DNA of 64,000 bases from Klebsiella spallanzanii (GCF_902158555.1 NZ_CABGGS010000001.1:62001-126000), one strand, 5' to 3'. Positions 37,986 through 49,861 are shown, numbered from the stretch's first letter. Translations and numbers: made by a program. The notes: generated from the letters alone by a model not told the origin.

Positions 37986-39779
37986 TTATCTGATTAATTG
38001 TTCAGCTTTTGGCAGGATTTGTGCGCTGGATCGCGCGGTGAGATCGTAATTGTAAATATCTGTTCGATATTGTGTACGTCCATCAGTACCGACAAATGCG
38101 GTCAAATAATAGAGATTAACCGGGATATTCTGACGAATATTAACGTAACGGGTATTCCCTTGTTTAAGCGCATCCGAAATTCGCGCATCGTTCCAGCCAG
38201 CATCCTGCAGCAGCATATTCGCCAGCTCTGAAGCCTTATTCACACGAACACATCCAGAACTTAAAGCTCGTCCATCTCTCTGGAACAAATTATGGTTCGG
38301 CGTATCGTGCAGATAAATCGCATCCGAGCTCGGCATATTGAATTTATACCGCCCCAAAGAATTGCGCGCACCCGGTGCCTGCTGGAAACGGAACGGCAGA
38401 TTTGATGCGGTTATCGTTTCCCAATCCACTTGATAAGGGTCGATTGCCTCTTTACTGTTCCAGCCGCGCATTACCGTATAGCCATGCTGCTCGAGATAGC
38501 CAGGATTATTGCGCACCTTCGGCAGGATATCTTTGCGTGCCAGCGTCGGCGGTACGTTCCACGGCGGGTTGACCACGACGTTGTTCAGCGCACTGCTCAT
38601 CATTGGCGTTTTGCGATCCGGGCGACCGACAATCACTCGCGACGCCAGAACCTGATTGCCATCCTGATAATAAACCAGCGAGAAAGCGGGAATATTCACC
38701 ATAATTCCAGTCGAGAGATTCCCCGGAAGCAGGCGTAAACGCTGAATGTTCAGCGCCAGCACACCAGCACGTTGCGCGGGTGATACGTTAAGCCAATCGC
38801 GGGTTGACTGACCAATCACGCCATCAGCGCCCAGTCCCTGCCACGCCTGAAAACGCTTAACGCCTTCAACTAACTGGCGGTCGTAAACACCGCGACCGCT
38901 ATTTTTAGCCTTCCTCTCAGCTGATGGGCTAACCACATCATCACCAGGCAGGGCTATTTTTACCGAATCATCCAGCATACCGGTACGCTGTAAAATTTCA
39001 CGCAGCGCGCCAATATCATTGCTCCACTCGCCGGGACGCAGCGACGTCTTGCCAGTAAGCTGCGGCCACGGTCGGGAATCAGCGGCCTGAGCCAACAGCG
39101 CCTGGTGCATAGGGGTATATTGCGGATGCTGTGGTGCCAGGCCCGCGATAAACTGCGGCAGCGAGCCGTTATCCAGCGCCAGCTGCCACTGGTTGATGAC
39201 CGACAGCGGCGGCGTCGACATAGAATATGGCTTTGTACCATACAGCCAGCGATTGCCCTGGGTTGGAATGCCGCTGATAAAATGCAGATAGCCCATCATG
39301 GCATCAGACAGCACAACGTCTCTCGCCAGACCATTCACCGCCGGGTCAGTTAACAGCTCAACCCAAGTGGTGAACTGAGGCTGAAAACCGGCGATAGCAA
39401 CTTCAGCCAGCTGCTGTTGAAACGCCTGTACCGCCTCGCGGTTATCCCACATCGGTTTCATATCCCTGGCCGCATACAGCGATACCAGCGGATTCATAAA
39501 TACAGGTTGATAACCCGACGGCAGCACTGCCTGAATATCGGCGCGACTTTTTGCCGCCGCATCGGCGGAAAGCACCTGCTCCCCGGCCATTTTGGCCACC
39601 GACGCAGATTGATTTTCGGTCTGGCTCAGCGCAGAAGATATCTCGCCAATCGTCGCTGAGCTGTCTGTTGGTACCACTTCAGGCTCTTCGGCCTGGACAT
39701 TGAACAGTGGAGCAAATGCAAAAGCCAGGCTCAGGCTGAGCGCTGACAATTGACGACCATACCGTTTCTTTAGCAACAT
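37986..39779 (-). CDS. ldtD: L,D-transpeptidase LdtD (YcbB)
   Basis: A periplasmic enzyme forming 3-3 peptidoglycan cross-links, which supports growth under beta-lactam or LPS-transport stress (Cpx-induced in E. coli). It has 597 residues, about 18 fewer than E. coli: signal peptide 1-30, a scaffold domain with SGIPTQG, a PG_binding_1 domain ([22 protein letters not shown], about 300-330), and a YkuD catalytic domain with HDTPNHNLF and SSGCVRVN, catalytic Cys510. It is functionally paired with mepK. Confidence 0.94.
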   Translation of the reverse strand: MLLKKRYGRQLSALSLSLAFAFAPLFNVQAEEPEVVPTDSSATIGEISSALSQTENQSASVAKMAGEQVLSADAAAKSRADIQAVLPSGYQPVFMNPLVSLYAARDMKPMWDNREAVQAFQQQLAEVAIAGFQPQFTTWVELLTDPAVNGLARDVVLSDAMMGYLHFISGIPTQGNRWLYGTKPYSMSTPPLSVINQWQLALDNGSLPQFIAGLAPQHPQYTPMHQALLAQAADSRPWPQLTGKTSLRPGEWSNDIGALREILQRTGMLDDSVKIALPGDDVVSPSAERKAKNSGRGVYDRQLVEGVKRFQAWQGLGADGVIGQSTRDWLNVSPAQRAGVLALNIQRLRLLPGNLSTGIMVNIPAFSLVYYQDGNQVLASRVIVGRPDRKTPMMSSALNNVVVNPPWNVPPTLARKDILPKVRNNPGYLEQHGYTVMRGWNSKEAIDPYQVDWETITASNLPFRFQQAPGARNSLGRYKFNMPSSDAIYLHDTPNHNLFQRDGRALSSGCVRVNKASELANMLLQDAGWNDARISDALKQGNTRYVNIRQNIPVNLYYLTAFVGTDGRTQYRTDIYNYDLTARSSAQILPKAEQLIR

Positions 39780-39914
39780 CCCTTGCCCCCTGTTAACACA
39801 TTGCTGCCCGCTAAAATGGGGCTTACTTTCAGTATATGAAGACGAAAACGCTTTTGCCTTCCCAAATGTAAAGAAGTTAAAAGATTATACAATCCTAAAA
39901 TACAGGAACGGATA

Positions 39915-39945
39915 ACAAAAAGGGCGACATAGCGTCGCCCTTTGG
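39915..39945 (-). terminator. mukFEB terminator
   Basis: Stem AAAGGGCGAC (39919-39928) / GTCGCCCTTT (39934-39943), loop ATAGC; on the minus strand the stem runs into TTTTTGTT. Confidence 0.9.
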
Positions 39946-39963
39946 CCTGATCATTGAATAATA

Positions 39964-42900
39964 TTACGACGCGCTGGCCGTTCCCGGTAGTGTTTCAGGC
40001 AGCTGTGGCGCAAAACCACGAAGCCCCACCACGTGAACATGCTCATGATTATTCACGACTTTACGCACCAGTTTATAGGTAGTGCCTTTTTCCGGGCTGA
40101 TATTTTCCGGCGCGGCAATAATCAGCTGCATCTCCAGACGATCGCACAGCTCGAACAGCGTGGCGATAGAACGGGCATCCAGACGCGCAGCTTCATCAAG
40201 GAACAGCAGACGACACGGCGAAATATCCTTCCCGCGCAGGCGCAGGGATTCATCTTCCCAACTCTGCACCACCATCACCAGAATCGACATCCCGGTACCG
40301 ATAGCCTCACCGGTCGACAACGCCCCGGATTCTGCTCGCAGCCAGCCGTCGGACCCGCGGTTAACTTCCACTTCCATCTCCAGATAGTTGCGGTAGTCCA
40401 GCAGCTCTTCACCGATAGTTTGCGGTGTACGCTGCCCCATATCAATTTGCGGATTCAGGCGCTGATACAGCTTCGCCAGCGCTTCCGAGAAGGTCAGACG
40501 ATTACTGTTGAACAGATCCTGATGCTGTTCGTGTTGCTCAGACAACACGTCCAGAAGCGTCGAGTGGGTCTCCCGCACATTGACGTTCAGACGCACGCTG
40601 TTGACCTGACCGAAGGAGACGCTCTGTAGCCCCTGGTTGAGCATACGAATACGGTTCTGCTCGCGCTGAATGGTCTTACGGATGATGTTGGCCACGCTAC
40701 GGGAGCTGATGGCCAGCTTCTGCTCACGGTTCGTCAGTTCTTCCGTCAGACGGCTGAGTTCAATCTCCATCTGCTCAATCGCTTCCACCGGATCGTCGGT
40801 ACGGATGATATCCTGGCGAATACGTTCACGCAGATGCTGGTAAACGGCGACAAAGAACTGGATTTTGCGTTCCGGACGCTTCGGATCTTCAGAGATACGC
40901 AGCACATCGCGCAGGTGCTCGTTATCAGCCACTGCCAGACGCAGCGCGCCGAGCGCTTTATCCGACATCGAACGCAGTTCATCTGCAGACAGGTAAGCCA
41001 GCTCGCGGCGATGCAGACGACGCTCTACGCCGTTGTCTTTCACCAGACGCATGACCGCGCACCAGCCCGCTTTGGCACTCACTACCTGTTCGCGCATTTC
41101 GCAGTAATCGCGCTCCAGCTTACGCAGCCTGCGGGTCAGGTTGTCCATTTCCGCTTCGCAGAAGGTCAATGCTTTCTCAAGCTGATTGCGCCGCGCGCGG
41201 TTGTTGCTCAGTTGAGCATGAAGCTCGTCACGACGCAGGCGGGCACGTTCTTCTGCCCCCGCATCGGCGCGTACGCCGATATCCTGAAGCTCTTTGTGCA
41301 GGTCATTGAGCAGCTCTTTTTTGGTGTCATACGAGCTTTTCAACGACGCCAGTACCTGGTTGTACTGGTTAAGCTGCGCGGCGTGGGTACGTAACGCTTC
41401 ACGAGTGCGGGCGCGTTCCGCTTCCGCCTGCTCCAGACGGTGGCGCAGCTTCTCGTTCAGATCGCTATTCCCGCTCAGCATCTCTGCGGAATCAGAGTAG
41501 CTAAAGTGGGCGCGACGCTGCACCACTTCAGTCAGCGCAAACGCCTGCTGCCGCGCATCGCGCTGAGTCTGCTGCGAATACGCGTAATCTTCTTTCAACT
41601 GTTCAAACTGCTCCGGGTCGCTCTGAAGAACAGAGACGATCGGCTCAAGTTTCGCCAGCTGATTACCATGTTGCTGTACAAAACGCGCGGCTTCCTGCGC
41701 TTCGTCAAGGCGTTCCTGGATTTCATCAACGCGATCGGCCAGCGAATCATCGGCCAGCAAATTCAGACGCGGCAGCAGGCGGTTCAGCGCGGATACGCCC
41801 TCTTTCGCCTGCTCGTACTGCACCCGATTCTGCTGGTTATCGCTCTCATGCGCGCTCAGCGCGCGTTCAAGCTCGCCACGTCGGGTATTGAGTTTGCGGA
41901 TTTCTTCTTCCGGATCATCCTCGAAGGCCACCGCCAGATGGTTGCCGATAAAGCGGCTGAACGCCTGATGCAAACGCTGAGTTTTCTGCACATCAAACGA
42001 CAGCGTCGCAAAACGCTCAGATAAGCTTTCGCGCTCGGCGTGCAGCGTTTCAACGCGGCTTTCGCGAGCAGCTCGGCCAAACAGCGGCAGCGTCGGGAAG
42101 CGTGAATAACGCCACTGACGATCGGCAATCTTAACGACAACCGCTTTTTCCAGCTCATCGACGCTAAATACGCTGTCATCAAACGACTGTGGATCCCCTT
42201 CGATCAGGTAGAGATCTTCGGGGCAATCTTCTAGTCCTTCCAGCTGTTCAGCAATGAGCGACAGATCCGGGACGACAATCGCGTGGCGCGACGGACCGTA
42301 TAGCGCCGAGTAATACGGCGCATCATCGAGGCTCACGTCATCATAGATTTCAGACAGCAGTACGCCGCCAAAACGTTCCGCCAGCGTATTCAGGCGCTGA
42401 TCTTCCGAGCCGCCAGGCTGACTAAGACGCTCAATTTCATCGTCGATAGCGCGCTTGCGGGCGCCGACTTCGTCGCGCTCTACGATGGCTTCGCGTTCAC
42501 GTTCCAGCAGTTGCTGGAGATATTCGGTAACGTCCTGGCTTGATTCGAACTGCTCGCCGCTCTGCTCACAAAGCTGATTGAGGCTGTTCTGCGCTGCCAG
42601 CCAAATTGGCGCGCGGCGCATCAGGGTCTGAGTGCGCGATTGCAGCTGTTCCAGCTCCTGACGCAGGGTCATTCGCCGCTCGCTCGCGGAGGATACGCTA
42701 TCAGAAAGGGACGCAATGCGGGCTTCCAGCTCCTGATGCAGGGCTTCCAGCTCGTCAATATCGTAACGTTTGCCCTGACGCTTACAGAACTCATTGAGCT
42801 GGCGCTCGGCATCCTGCTGTTCACGCAGACGCTGTTCAAGTTCCGTCAGTCGGCTGCGCAGACCGTGCGCCTGTTCAGCCTGATGGCGTTGATTAACGCC

Positions 42901-44412
42901 TTCACGCAGCAGCTCGCGGGCCACGTTCCAGGCTTCATTACGCGCCAGCGGGCCGTTGATCTCCGCCACCAGCTGGTATGCCTGTTCAAACTGGCTGTGC
43001 GCGGTTTGCGCCACGCTCATTTTTTGTTCCAGCGACAGCATTTTTTCCGTCGCTTCCTGCTCTTTCGCCTGGAACGTTTCCAGCCACTCGTCGGCGCTTT
43101 CCGGAGTTAAGTCCGGCAGATGACAGAGAGCTTTTGCCCTCTCCAGCGCCTGTAGCGCCTGGTTGTACTGAATCGCGCGGGTCTGCTGCACGTCCAGCGC
43201 CTGCTGGTAGTCGGCAAGCTGGTTTTTCAGCTCATCCACTTCCAGCTCGGCGGCTTCGGCGCGGGCTTCGTTCTCTTCCTGTTGGTCAACCGCTTCCGCC
43301 ACGACTTCATTTTGCTCTTCGAGACGGATCTGCAGTTCATCGAGATCGGCTTCATAGCGCTCAATTTTTTCCTGCTGGCGCAGAGCGGTCTGCACCAGGT
43401 TCAGGTGATCGCTGGCGGCCTGATAATCGGCTTCCAGGTCGCCTTCGGCGCCGTTATGCTCCTGGAGTTCGCGCGCCATATCCACGTGCTTATACTGCTC
43501 GGCGGCAAGCTGTGCTCGCGAGGTGAACAGATCGCGGCGATATTCCAGCGCTTTGTCGAGATGAATGCGCCGCTCGTTAGCGTGGCGCATATAGTCGGCC
43601 GCAACGTAGTTAGTGGCTTCGCTGATCAGATGTTTGAACAGATCGCGGTCGGACTGCGTGACGCGAATCGCTTCCAGCGTCATGCGGTTTTCACGCAGCG
43701 CCGCTTCCATATCCTGAAACGCTTTACGCACGCCGCTGTTTTCCGGCAGCAGGTAGTCGCGCAGCGAACGGGTGATGGTGCTCGAAATACCGCCGTAAAG
43801 GGAAGCTTCAATCAAACGATAATATTTACTACGGTCGGAAGCTGAACGCAGGCGGCGGGCCACCACGCCCAGATCGAACATCAGCGAGTGATACTCGGTA
43901 ATAGAGTTAAACTGCTTGAACTGCACCCCTTCCATCGCTTCGAGCTTATCTTTCAGCTCGTTGAGCGTAACGACGCGCGCCTGGCGTTCGTTAAGGGTTT
44001 CAGTTAGCAACTGAGTCGGCTGAATGGAGGTCGGCAGCCCCTGGATAGCAAAAGGCTTGATATCGACTTTACGATCGCGACCAGCGACCTGCTGTAGACG
44101 AACCCCAACCACGACGCGCTGGTGGCGAGAGTTGATAACATCCAGCACTGAATAACAGACCCCGGCGCGCAGCTTACCGTGCAAACCTTTGTCGCGCGAA
44201 CCGCTGGTGGCGCCGGCTTCCGTGGTATTACGAAAGTGCAGCAGCGTCAGGTCGGGGATCAGCGCCGTGACGAAAGCCGCCATGGTGGTTGATTTACCGG
44301 CACCATTACCACCCGAAAGCGTGGTCACCAGTTCATCAAGATCAAAGGTGCGGGCAAAAAAGCCGTTCCAGTTAACCAGCGTCAGCGAGCGAAATTTACC
44401 GCGTTCAATCAT
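39964..44412 (-). CDS. mukB: Chromosome partition condensin subunit MukB
   Basis: SMC-like ATPase of the MukBEF condensin, 1482 residues. Walker [11 protein letters not shown] has Lys40; two long coiled-coil arms rich in Glu, Gln and Arg flank a hinge around residues 650-770; the C-terminal head has the signature [20 protein letters not shown] and Walker [14 protein letters not shown]. It compacts and segregates the chromosome, binds topoisomerase IV through the hinge, and is displaced from Ter by MatP, also encoded here. Its ATG overlaps the mukE stop by one base. Confidence 0.97.
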   Translation of the reverse strand: MIERGKFRSLTLVNWNGFFARTFDLDELVTTLSGGNGAGKSTTMAAFVTALIPDLTLLHFRNTTEAGATSGSRDKGLHGKLRAGVCYSVLDVINSRHQRVVVGVRLQQVAGRDRKVDIKPFAIQGLPTSIQPTQLLTETLNERQARVVTLNELKDKLEAMEGVQFKQFNSITEYHSLMFDLGVVARRLRSASDRSKYYRLIEASLYGGISSTITRSLRDYLLPENSGVRKAFQDMEAALRENRMTLEAIRVTQSDRDLFKHLISEATNYVAADYMRHANERRIHLDKALEYRRDLFTSRAQLAAEQYKHVDMARELQEHNGAEGDLEADYQAASDHLNLVQTALRQQEKIERYEADLDELQIRLEEQNEVVAEAVDQQEENEARAEAAELEVDELKNQLADYQQALDVQQTRAIQYNQALQALERAKALCHLPDLTPESADEWLETFQAKEQEATEKMLSLEQKMSVAQTAHSQFEQAYQLVAEINGPLARNEAWNVARELLREGVNQRHQAEQAHGLRSRLTELEQRLREQQDAERQLNEFCKRQGKRYDIDELEALHQELEARIASLSDSVSSASERRMTLRQELEQLQSRTQTLMRRAPIWLAAQNSLNQLCEQSGEQFESSQDVTEYLQQLLEREREAIVERDEVGARKRAIDDEIERLSQPGGSEDQRLNTLAERFGGVLLSEIYDDVSLDDAPYYSALYGPSRHAIVVPDLSLIAEQLEGLEDCPEDLYLIEGDPQSFDDSVFSVDELEKAVVVKIADRQWRYSRFPTLPLFGRAARESRVETLHAERESLSERFATLSFDVQKTQRLHQAFSRFIGNHLAVAFEDDPEEEIRKLNTRRGELERALSAHESDNQQNRVQYEQAKEGVSALNRLLPRLNLLADDSLADRVDEIQERLDEAQEAARFVQQHGNQLAKLEPIVSVLQSDPEQFEQLKEDYAYSQQTQRDARQQAFALTEVVQRRAHFSYSDSAEMLSGNSDLNEKLRHRLEQAEAERARTREALRTHAAQLNQYNQVLASLKSSYDTKKELLNDLHKELQDIGVRADAGAEERARLRRDELHAQLSNNRARRNQLEKALTFCEAEMDNLTRRLRKLERDYCEMREQVVSAKAGWCAVMRLVKDNGVERRLHRRELAYLSADELRSMSDKALGALRLAVADNEHLRDVLRISEDPKRPERKIQFFVAVYQHLRERIRQDIIRTDDPVEAIEQMEIELSRLTEELTNREQKLAISSRSVANIIRKTIQREQNRIRMLNQGLQSVSFGQVNSVRLNVNVRETHSTLLDVLSEQHEQHQDLFNSNRLTFSEALAKLYQRLNPQIDMGQRTPQTIGEELLDYRNYLEMEVEVNRGSDGWLRAESGALSTGEAIGTGMSILVMVVQSWEDESLRLRGKDISPCRLLFLDEAARLDARSIATLFELCDRLEMQLIIAAPENISPEKGTTYKLVRKVVNNHEHVHVVGLRGFAPQLPETLPGTASAS

Positions 44413-45116
44413 TACTCTTCCTCCCCGCTATCCGGCTGATTCTCTTCATTCTCATCATTGAGCTGCAGGCGATTTTCTAACGCCATGGCCTCGCCGTCGC
44501 GGATCATGCGCAGCTGCGCTTCTCGCGGATCGTCACCGGCGCGAACGTCAGCGCCAAAGCGGAAGACCGACTCGGTGATGCGAAATTTGCTGCTGTCATG
44601 CCCCATGAACCACACCATACCGAGACGGCGCAGGCGGTTAAGCGAGGCGCGCATTTTTTCCTGTAGTTTCTGGCGGTCCAGGTCAGAACCGGTAGAACGG
44701 TTATTGACCAGCTTCAGCAGTTTGGCCTCATCCGCAAGAGTCAGCAGCTCGTCGTACAGTTCCTGCTGGGTGAAGATGCCTTCATTTGCCAGGCGCTCCG
44801 GGCTGAGGTAGAGATAGCAAAGAATTTTGCCGACCATCATATCCAGCTCGGAAAGCACCGAGCGTGGGATTAGCGTAGTCGACCGCGGACGCAGGTAGAA
44901 AAACCCCTCCGGCGCGCGAATCAGCTCGACGTTGTAACGAGCGTAAAATTCTTCCAGGTAATCCTGAAAATCCATTAAAAAGGCGTGATTATCCAGCTCG
45001 TCGAGACCGATATGACGGCCCGCGCGCAGGGCGCTATCCAGCGCCGGAAATAACGGATTAGCCAACGCTTGCGCCAGTTTAACCGGCATCACTTGTTCAA
45101 TATTTGTCGATGACAT
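44412..45116 (-). CDS. mukE: Condensin subunit MukE
   Basis: The KITE (winged-helix) subunit that bridges the MukF kleisin and the MukB heads; 234 residues from [18 protein letters not shown], the E. coli length. [30 protein letters not shown] and [14 protein letters not shown] winged-helix regions are visible, and the tail is strongly acidic. The start at 45116 overlaps the mukF end by 20 bp; the ATG at 45143 would extend it by nine unusual residues. Confidence 0.96.
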   Translation of the reverse strand: MSSTNIEQVMPVKLAQALANPLFPALDSALRAGRHIGLDELDNHAFLMDFQDYLEEFYARYNVELIRAPEGFFYLRPRSTTLIPRSVLSELDMMVGKILCYLYLSPERLANEGIFTQQELYDELLTLADEAKLLKLVNNRSTGSDLDRQKLQEKMRASLNRLRRLGMVWFMGHDSSKFRITESVFRFGADVRAGDDPREAQLRMIRDGEAMALENRLQLNDENEENQPDSGEEE

Positions 45117-46419
45117 GCGCCTGTACCTTGGCTCCGTAATCATTAATCGGCTGCCATTTGGCTGGCAGTCCGGTGAAATCTGCTTGCGCTACGCCCAAAC
45201 GTACCGCCTGGTCGACAACGATTCGCGCGACATCAAAGTGGCGTGCGCGCGGATATTGCGACAGATATTCGCGAACCACCAGGCCAAGATCCAGCGGTAA
45301 TCCCTTCTCTTTATAGACTGCCAGCTGCCCTTCAATCAGCGCCGCCAACTGCTCGCGAATTTCGTTAAACTCTTCGTACTCCAGATCCGCCGGAAGTTCC
45401 CCGGTCACCTCTTCATCATGCAGCGCCATCTCTTCATCGCGCATATCAAGCAGACGATCGGCATTCGCATGAGTGAGCGCCCACGGAGCGTCGAAGTAGG
45501 TTTGCACCGACTGACGCAGACGCTGCGCGAAGACACGGTTTTTATCCATATCGATGGCGGTGCGGATAAATTTATGCACGTGGCGATCGTAGCCAATCCA
45601 CAGGTCAATCGCCTGCTGGCCCCAGCTGACAATGCGGTCCAACTTGCTTTGCAAATCGAACACCAGGCGATCGATAAAATTCAGATCGTCGCGCGCGATG
45701 GTCGAATCCTGAATCCGCAACAGGTTTGCCTGCAGCTTGTCGCCCGCTGCATCCAGCGTATCTTGTAATTCACGCAGCGTGCCGGAGGTTTCCGACAGCA
45801 GTAGTTCACAGCTGGAGATCGCCGCTCGCCAGTCTTTGTTCAACAGCTGGGCAATATCATCTTTCACCAGCTGCTGCTGCTCGTCCATGATTCGCTGAGT
45901 CAGGTCAATACTGTCGAATATTTCCGCTACCGAGTACTTCAGCGGGGCGAAAACGTTACGGTGCCAGTGGAACTCATCACCGCCCTCTTCCGCCGAATCA
46001 GCGGCACGCTTGAGCTCACCGGCAACGATCGATAGCTGCATCGACAGGCGCAGGGTTGAGAACTCGCGCTGGCGAATATAGTAATCGGTAATGCCGATAC
46101 CTAACGGCGTCAGGCGATAAATAGCATTACCTTCGGTAATTTCGCTGGTAAAGCGGTTCAGCAGACGCTGGCGCACCATATCGTTAATCGCATTATTGGC
46201 GCGCTGGCTGATGGTTTCGCTGGTCTGCTCAAACGCATCACTGACGTGGCGGAACGCATCCACCAGTTCTCCCTCGGTCATTTCCCCTTCCATCCGCTCG
46301 CCGTTCAGCGTGGCAATCGCCAGCAGAAAAGAGAGTCTGTCGACCGGCAGCGAAATAGAAAAATCATTTTTCCTGGCCCAGGCAACCAGTTCGGGGACTG
46401 TCTGGGAAAATTCACTCAT
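45097..46419 (-). CDS. mukF: Condensin kleisin subunit MukF
   Basis: Kleisin of MukBEF, 440 residues as in E. coli. An N-terminal winged-helix dimerisation domain (about 1-110, [22 protein letters not shown]) is followed by a helical bundle contacting the MukB neck and a C-terminal winged helix (about 330-440) binding the MukB head. It is the first gene of the overlapping mukF-mukE-mukB set and lies 3 nt after cmoM, so all four are probably one transcript. Confidence 0.96.
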   Translation of the reverse strand: MSEFSQTVPELVAWARKNDFSISLPVDRLSFLLAIATLNGERMEGEMTEGELVDAFRHVSDAFEQTSETISQRANNAINDMVRQRLLNRFTSEITEGNAIYRLTPLGIGITDYYIRQREFSTLRLSMQLSIVAGELKRAADSAEEGGDEFHWHRNVFAPLKYSVAEIFDSIDLTQRIMDEQQQLVKDDIAQLLNKDWRAAISSCELLLSETSGTLRELQDTLDAAGDKLQANLLRIQDSTIARDDLNFIDRLVFDLQSKLDRIVSWGQQAIDLWIGYDRHVHKFIRTAIDMDKNRVFAQRLRQSVQTYFDAPWALTHANADRLLDMRDEEMALHDEEVTGELPADLEYEEFNEIREQLAALIEGQLAVYKEKGLPLDLGLVVREYLSQYPRARHFDVARIVVDQAVRLGVAQADFTGLPAKWQPINDYGAKVQAHVIDKY

Positions 46420-46422
46420 AGT

Positions 46423-47202
46423 TTATCCTTGCATCTGCGGCTTAAGCGCGGTGACATGAATATAACGGCCTAAGCTAATATACGGCTCCTGGCGACAGTA
46501 GCGCGTTTCCAGCTCCAGCAGCGCCGCAAACTTGTCGTGCTGTTGGTGTTTTTCACGCAGATAATCATGAAACACCCGCACGCCGGTCTTCCCGGTAATC
46601 TGCCAGCCAATTTCTTCCAGCCAGCCGTAGACCTGCTGCGGATCGCGCGGATAGTCCGGCGACAGCGTGCGTTTTTTCTTTTTCGGCATGCCGATTTGCA
46701 CATAGTCGAGGTTTCCGGCGACCATATTGTGCATCAACAGACCGTTAGCATTGTAGAACATCAGCGACAACGCGCCGCCGGGTCGCAGCATCGACCACAG
46801 CGTACGCAACATCGCCTGCGGCTCAGCAACCCATTCCAGCACCGCATGAAACAGTATCAGATCGACCGGACTTTCCAAATGCTGCTCAATATCCTGAGCC
46901 GCGCATTGTACAAAATGCATGTTGTCGATCACACCTTTATCAGCAGCCGCCTGTCGGGCGCGAGCCACCATTTCACCAGAGAGATCGCATAACGTGACGT
47001 GATGGCCCATTTCCGCCACTTTGATTGCCGTCTGCCCTTCGCCGCCGCCCGCGTCAAGCACTCGCAATGGCCCGGGCCCCATCCGGTTCAGCAGCGGTTG
47101 CAGATCCTGCCAGAGGATCGCCTGCCGCAGCTGGCCTTTGGTGGTGCCATATATATTGCGCGAAAACTTTTCAGCAATATCATCGAAATTACGATCCTGC
47201 AC
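46423..47202 (-). CDS. cmoM: tRNA 5-carboxymethoxyuridine methyltransferase CmoM (SmtA)
   Basis: SAM-dependent enzyme that methylates cmo5U34 to mcmo5U in certain tRNAs. It has 259 residues. The SAM-binding motif VLDAGGGEGQTAIKVAE and the post-motif LILFHAVLEWV are clear, as are KKKKRTLSPDYPRDP and the tail ETRYCRQEPY. I use the GTG at 47202, giving (M)QDRNFDDIAEKFSRN as in E. coli, with GGAG upstream. The longer open frame to 47520 is antisense to elyC and unlike any homologue. Confidence 0.93.
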   Translation of the reverse strand: MQDRNFDDIAEKFSRNIYGTTKGQLRQAILWQDLQPLLNRMGPGPLRVLDAGGGEGQTAIKVAEMGHHVTLCDLSGEMVARARQAAADKGVIDNMHFVQCAAQDIEQHLESPVDLILFHAVLEWVAEPQAMLRTLWSMLRPGGALSLMFYNANGLLMHNMVAGNLDYVQIGMPKKKKRTLSPDYPRDPQQVYGWLEEIGWQITGKTGVRVFHDYLREKHQQHDKFAALLELETRYCRQEPYISLGRYIHVTALKPQMQG

Positions 47203-47323
47203 GGGTGACTCCACAAGCCAACACAAAGCCGCTATTTTGTCATACCCGCGCAGAGAATGAAGCGATCTGTTGTAAGATCCGGGTATATCTTTGGTTATAT
47301 GGTTAAAAAAGGAACCATCTGGC

Positions 47324-48103
47324 ATGCTTTTTACGCTGAAAAAGGTTTTAGGCGGTATGATGCTGCCGCTTCCCTTGTTACTGTTGCTCATTGCGGCCGG
47401 AATCGCGCTACTGTGGTTTAGTCGTTTCCAGCGCACCGGCAAGCTCTGCGTCAGCCTCGGCTGGTTGCTGTTGCTGCTGTTGAGCCTGCAACCGGTAGCC
47501 GATCGTTTGCTAAAACCCATTGAAGATAAATACCCAACGTGGCGAGGTGAAGAGCGTGTGCAGTACGTGGTGGTACTCGGCGGAGGCTACACCTGGAACC
47601 CGGACTGGGCACCCAGTTCAAATCTTATCAACAACAGCCTGCCGCGGCTGACGGAAGGTATCCGCCTGTGGTATGAGAATCCCGGTTCAAAACTCATTTT
47701 TACCGGCGCTGCGGCAAAAACCAACCCGGTCAGTACCGCTGAAGCCGGGGCCAGAGTTGCGGAGAGCCTGGGAATACCGCGCAGCGAAATTATCGTCCTC
47801 GATAAACCCAAAGATACCGAAGAGGAAGCCGCCGCGGTAAAAGAGGCGATTGGCAAGGCACCTTTCCTACTGGTCACCTCCGCATCACACCTGCCGCGAG
47901 CGATGATTTTCTTTCGCCACGCCGGGCTGAACCCTTTACCGGCACCGGCTAACCAGCTGGCGATTGAGTCACCGCTTAACCCATGGGAGCGGGCTATCCC
48001 TTCGCCCGTCTGGCTGATGCATAGCGATCGGGTTGGCTATGAAACGTTAGGCCGCATCTGGCAATGGCTGAAAGGATCTTCAGGCGAGCCAGGGCAGGAT
48101 TGA
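47324..48103 (+). CDS. elyC: Envelope biogenesis factor ElyC
   Basis: A DUF218 inner membrane protein, 259 residues, needed in E. coli for normal peptidoglycan and enterobacterial common antigen lipid-carrier balance at low temperature. Two N-terminal membrane segments (about 10-35 and 42-62) precede the DUF218 domain with VVVLGGGYTWNP and LLVTSASHLPRAMIFF. The start at 47324 (MLFTLKKVLGG) has AAAGGAA upstream; the ATG at 47291 adds residues absent in homologues. It is divergent from cmoM, and its 3' end overlaps ycbJ by 24 bp. Confidence 0.93.
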   Translation: MLFTLKKVLGGMMLPLPLLLLLIAAGIALLWFSRFQRTGKLCVSLGWLLLLLLSLQPVADRLLKPIEDKYPTWRGEERVQYVVVLGGGYTWNPDWAPSSNLINNSLPRLTEGIRLWYENPGSKLIFTGAAAKTNPVSTAEAGARVAESLGIPRSEIIVLDKPKDTEEEAAAVKEAIGKAPFLLVTSASHLPRAMIFFRHAGLNPLPAPANQLAIESPLNPWERAIPSPVWLMHSDRVGYETLGRIWQWLKGSSGEPGQD

Positions 48104-48973
48104 TTTAGCCGCCAGATCAAACCGGGCGCGGTCAAAGCGCCCGGTATTCACCAGATTATCCACTTCATCCCATAGCAGATACAGCCAGCGCCGCCAGAGA
48201 AACGCTTCCGCTACCGGCGCCCGGCGCAGGTAGTGCCACAGTAGCTGCTCCTCCTGGCCGCCATCGACCAAACGGAACAGCTCGTATTCACGTGGAGCCC
48301 AAAGCATCATACCCGGACCAACCATCGCCAGCAGCTGATCGCTACGCGGATCCTTCAGCATACTGCGCAGCGTGAAGCTACCGTGCACCAGCACGCAGTT
48401 GTCATTGAACTCTTTAAATAAATCTGGAAGGCATTCACGCGCGCGGAACAGAATACGTTTGTCCTGCATCGTCAGGCCGGTATCCTGATAAAGATTCAGC
48501 GTACTCCATAGAACCTCTACGCGCTGACGATACCAGTGCGGCCAGAGGTTTTCCTGAGTACTATCAACCATCCCGACGCAGCCGCCGCTATCCTGACGGT
48601 GCCATGCCAGCAGCGCTTCCACTATCTGCTCCTGCAATTGCTCCCAGCGCTCAGGCGTACGGGCTGGCGCTTCAACTGAGACGCCTCGCAGCCGTTCAAT
48701 TAGCAGAACATCGGGGCCAGGGTGTTCTTCATGCGTCATCACGCCGTAGACAACCGGCATACGGACGGTACCGCTTCGCGCAAGGGTCGATATTTTCCAC
48801 GCCAGCTGGCGCGCCACGCCCGGCGTTGTAAAACTTCGCGCCAGCAGCGGCATTGGGTTTCCTTGTGCATCATATAGCGACCACAGCGCCGACGAGGGCT
48901 TCTCGCTGACGCACTCCACGCGGCTTAGTTTTTCACCCAGCAGGTGGCTCAGTTCGGTACGCAACTGTTCCAT
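48080..48973 (-). CDS. ycbJ: Predicted kinase-fold protein YcbJ
   Basis: A 297-residue protein of the aminoglycoside phosphotransferase-like (protein-kinase-fold) superfamily. The segment NCVLVHGSFTLRSMLKDP stands where APH enzymes have HGDxHxxN, so the catalytic Asp appears replaced by Ser; it may not be an active kinase. The function is unknown. It overlaps the convergent elyC by 24 bp at the 3' ends. Confidence 0.85.
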   Translation of the reverse strand: MEQLRTELSHLLGEKLSRVECVSEKPSSALWSLYDAQGNPMPLLARSFTTPGVARQLAWKISTLARSGTVRMPVVYGVMTHEEHPGPDVLLIERLRGVSVEAPARTPERWEQLQEQIVEALLAWHRQDSGGCVGMVDSTQENLWPHWYRQRVEVLWSTLNLYQDTGLTMQDKRILFRARECLPDLFKEFNDNCVLVHGSFTLRSMLKDPRSDQLLAMVGPGMMLWAPREYELFRLVDGGQEEQLLWHYLRRAPVAEAFLWRRWLYLLWDEVDNLVNTGRFDRARFDLAAKSILPWLA

Positions 48974-49084
48974 TTCTGATTACCCCTATGAATACTACCG
49001 GTTTCATAATGAGCGCCTGCGCCGGGGTTGTCATCGGGTGAGATCAAAATAGCCGCAAAAAAGTATGGAAAAACGACCTGAGGA

Positions 49085-49108
49085 TATCCCCTCCTGATAG
49101 AGGGGATA
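49085..49108. terminator. Hairpin after kdsB
   Basis: A perfect 9-bp stem TATCCCCTC (49085-49093) / GAGGGGATA (49100-49108), 6-nt loop, just after the kdsB stop. No immediate T tract is present on the minus strand; TTTTTCC comes about 13 nt later. It closely resembles the hairpin upstream of asnS. Confidence 0.55.
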
Positions 49109-49114
49109 GGGGGA

Positions 49115-49861
49115 TTAGCGCAGTTCCGCGCGGACGCGTTGCAGATCTTCCGGCGTATCAACACCTGTGCCAGGAACGACTTCAGCGACTGCTACATGGA
49201 TTTTTTCGCCGTACCACAGCACGCGCAGCTGCTCGAGCATTTCAATTTGCTCCAGCGGGCTCGGCGTCCAGCTGACGTAGCGGCGGATAAAACCAGCGCG
49301 ATAACCATAAATCCCGATATGACGCAGCAGCGAATCACCAATCGCCTCCCGGGATTTGGCGAAACGATCGCGATCCCAGGGAATAGTGGCGCGGGAGAAA
49401 TAGAGCGCGTAGCCCGCAGCGTCCATCACCACCTTCACCGCATTCGGATTAAACGCTTCCTCTGCATCATGGATGGGTACCGCGAGCGTCGCCATCCCGC
49501 AGGAACTGGCGGCCAGATTCTCAGCCACCTGCCGCACGATAGCGGGCGGGATCATCGGCTCATCGCCCTGAATATTAACGATGATAGTCTCATCGCTGAA
49601 GGCGCATTTCTCGACCACCTCGGCAAGACGTTCGGTGCCGGACTGATGATCTTCACGCGTCATGCACACTTCACCACCAGCAGCCTCCACCGCGCGGGCC
49701 ACGTCTTCATGATCCGTAGCCACGATGATACGATCGGCCCCGGATTCACGAGCGCGTTCCAGGACGTGGACTATCATCGGTTTACCGTTGATATCCTGGA
49801 GCGGTTTTCCGGGTAAGCGAGTAGAAGCAAAACGTGCGGGAATGATAACCACGAAACTCAT
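49115..49861 (-). CDS. kdsB: CMP-KDO synthetase
   Basis: Activates KDO with CTP for lipopolysaccharide inner-core synthesis; 248 residues. Nucleotidyltransferase motifs are clear: [16 protein letters not shown] near 6-21, [12 protein letters not shown] with the metal-binding Asp near 95-106, and [12 protein letters not shown]. It is coupled to ycaR by an ATGA overlap and belongs to the msbA-lpxK group. Confidence 0.96.
   Translation of the reverse strand: MSFVVIIPARFASTRLPGKPLQDINGKPMIVHVLERARESGADRIIVATDHEDVARAVEAAGGEVCMTREDHQSGTERLAEVVEKCAFSDETIIVNIQGDEPMIPPAIVRQVAENLAASSCGMATLAVPIHDAEEAFNPNAVKVVMDAAGYALYFSRATIPWDRDRFAKSREAIGDSLLRHIGIYGYRAGFIRRYVSWTPSPLEQIEMLEQLRVLWYGEKIHVAVAEVVPGTGVDTPEDLQRVRAELR

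Noticed and set aside
46423-47520. A 365-residue N-terminally extended version of CmoM
   Set aside because: The extra residues are antisense to elyC and unlike any homologue; the GTG at 47202 with GGAG upstream gives the family length.
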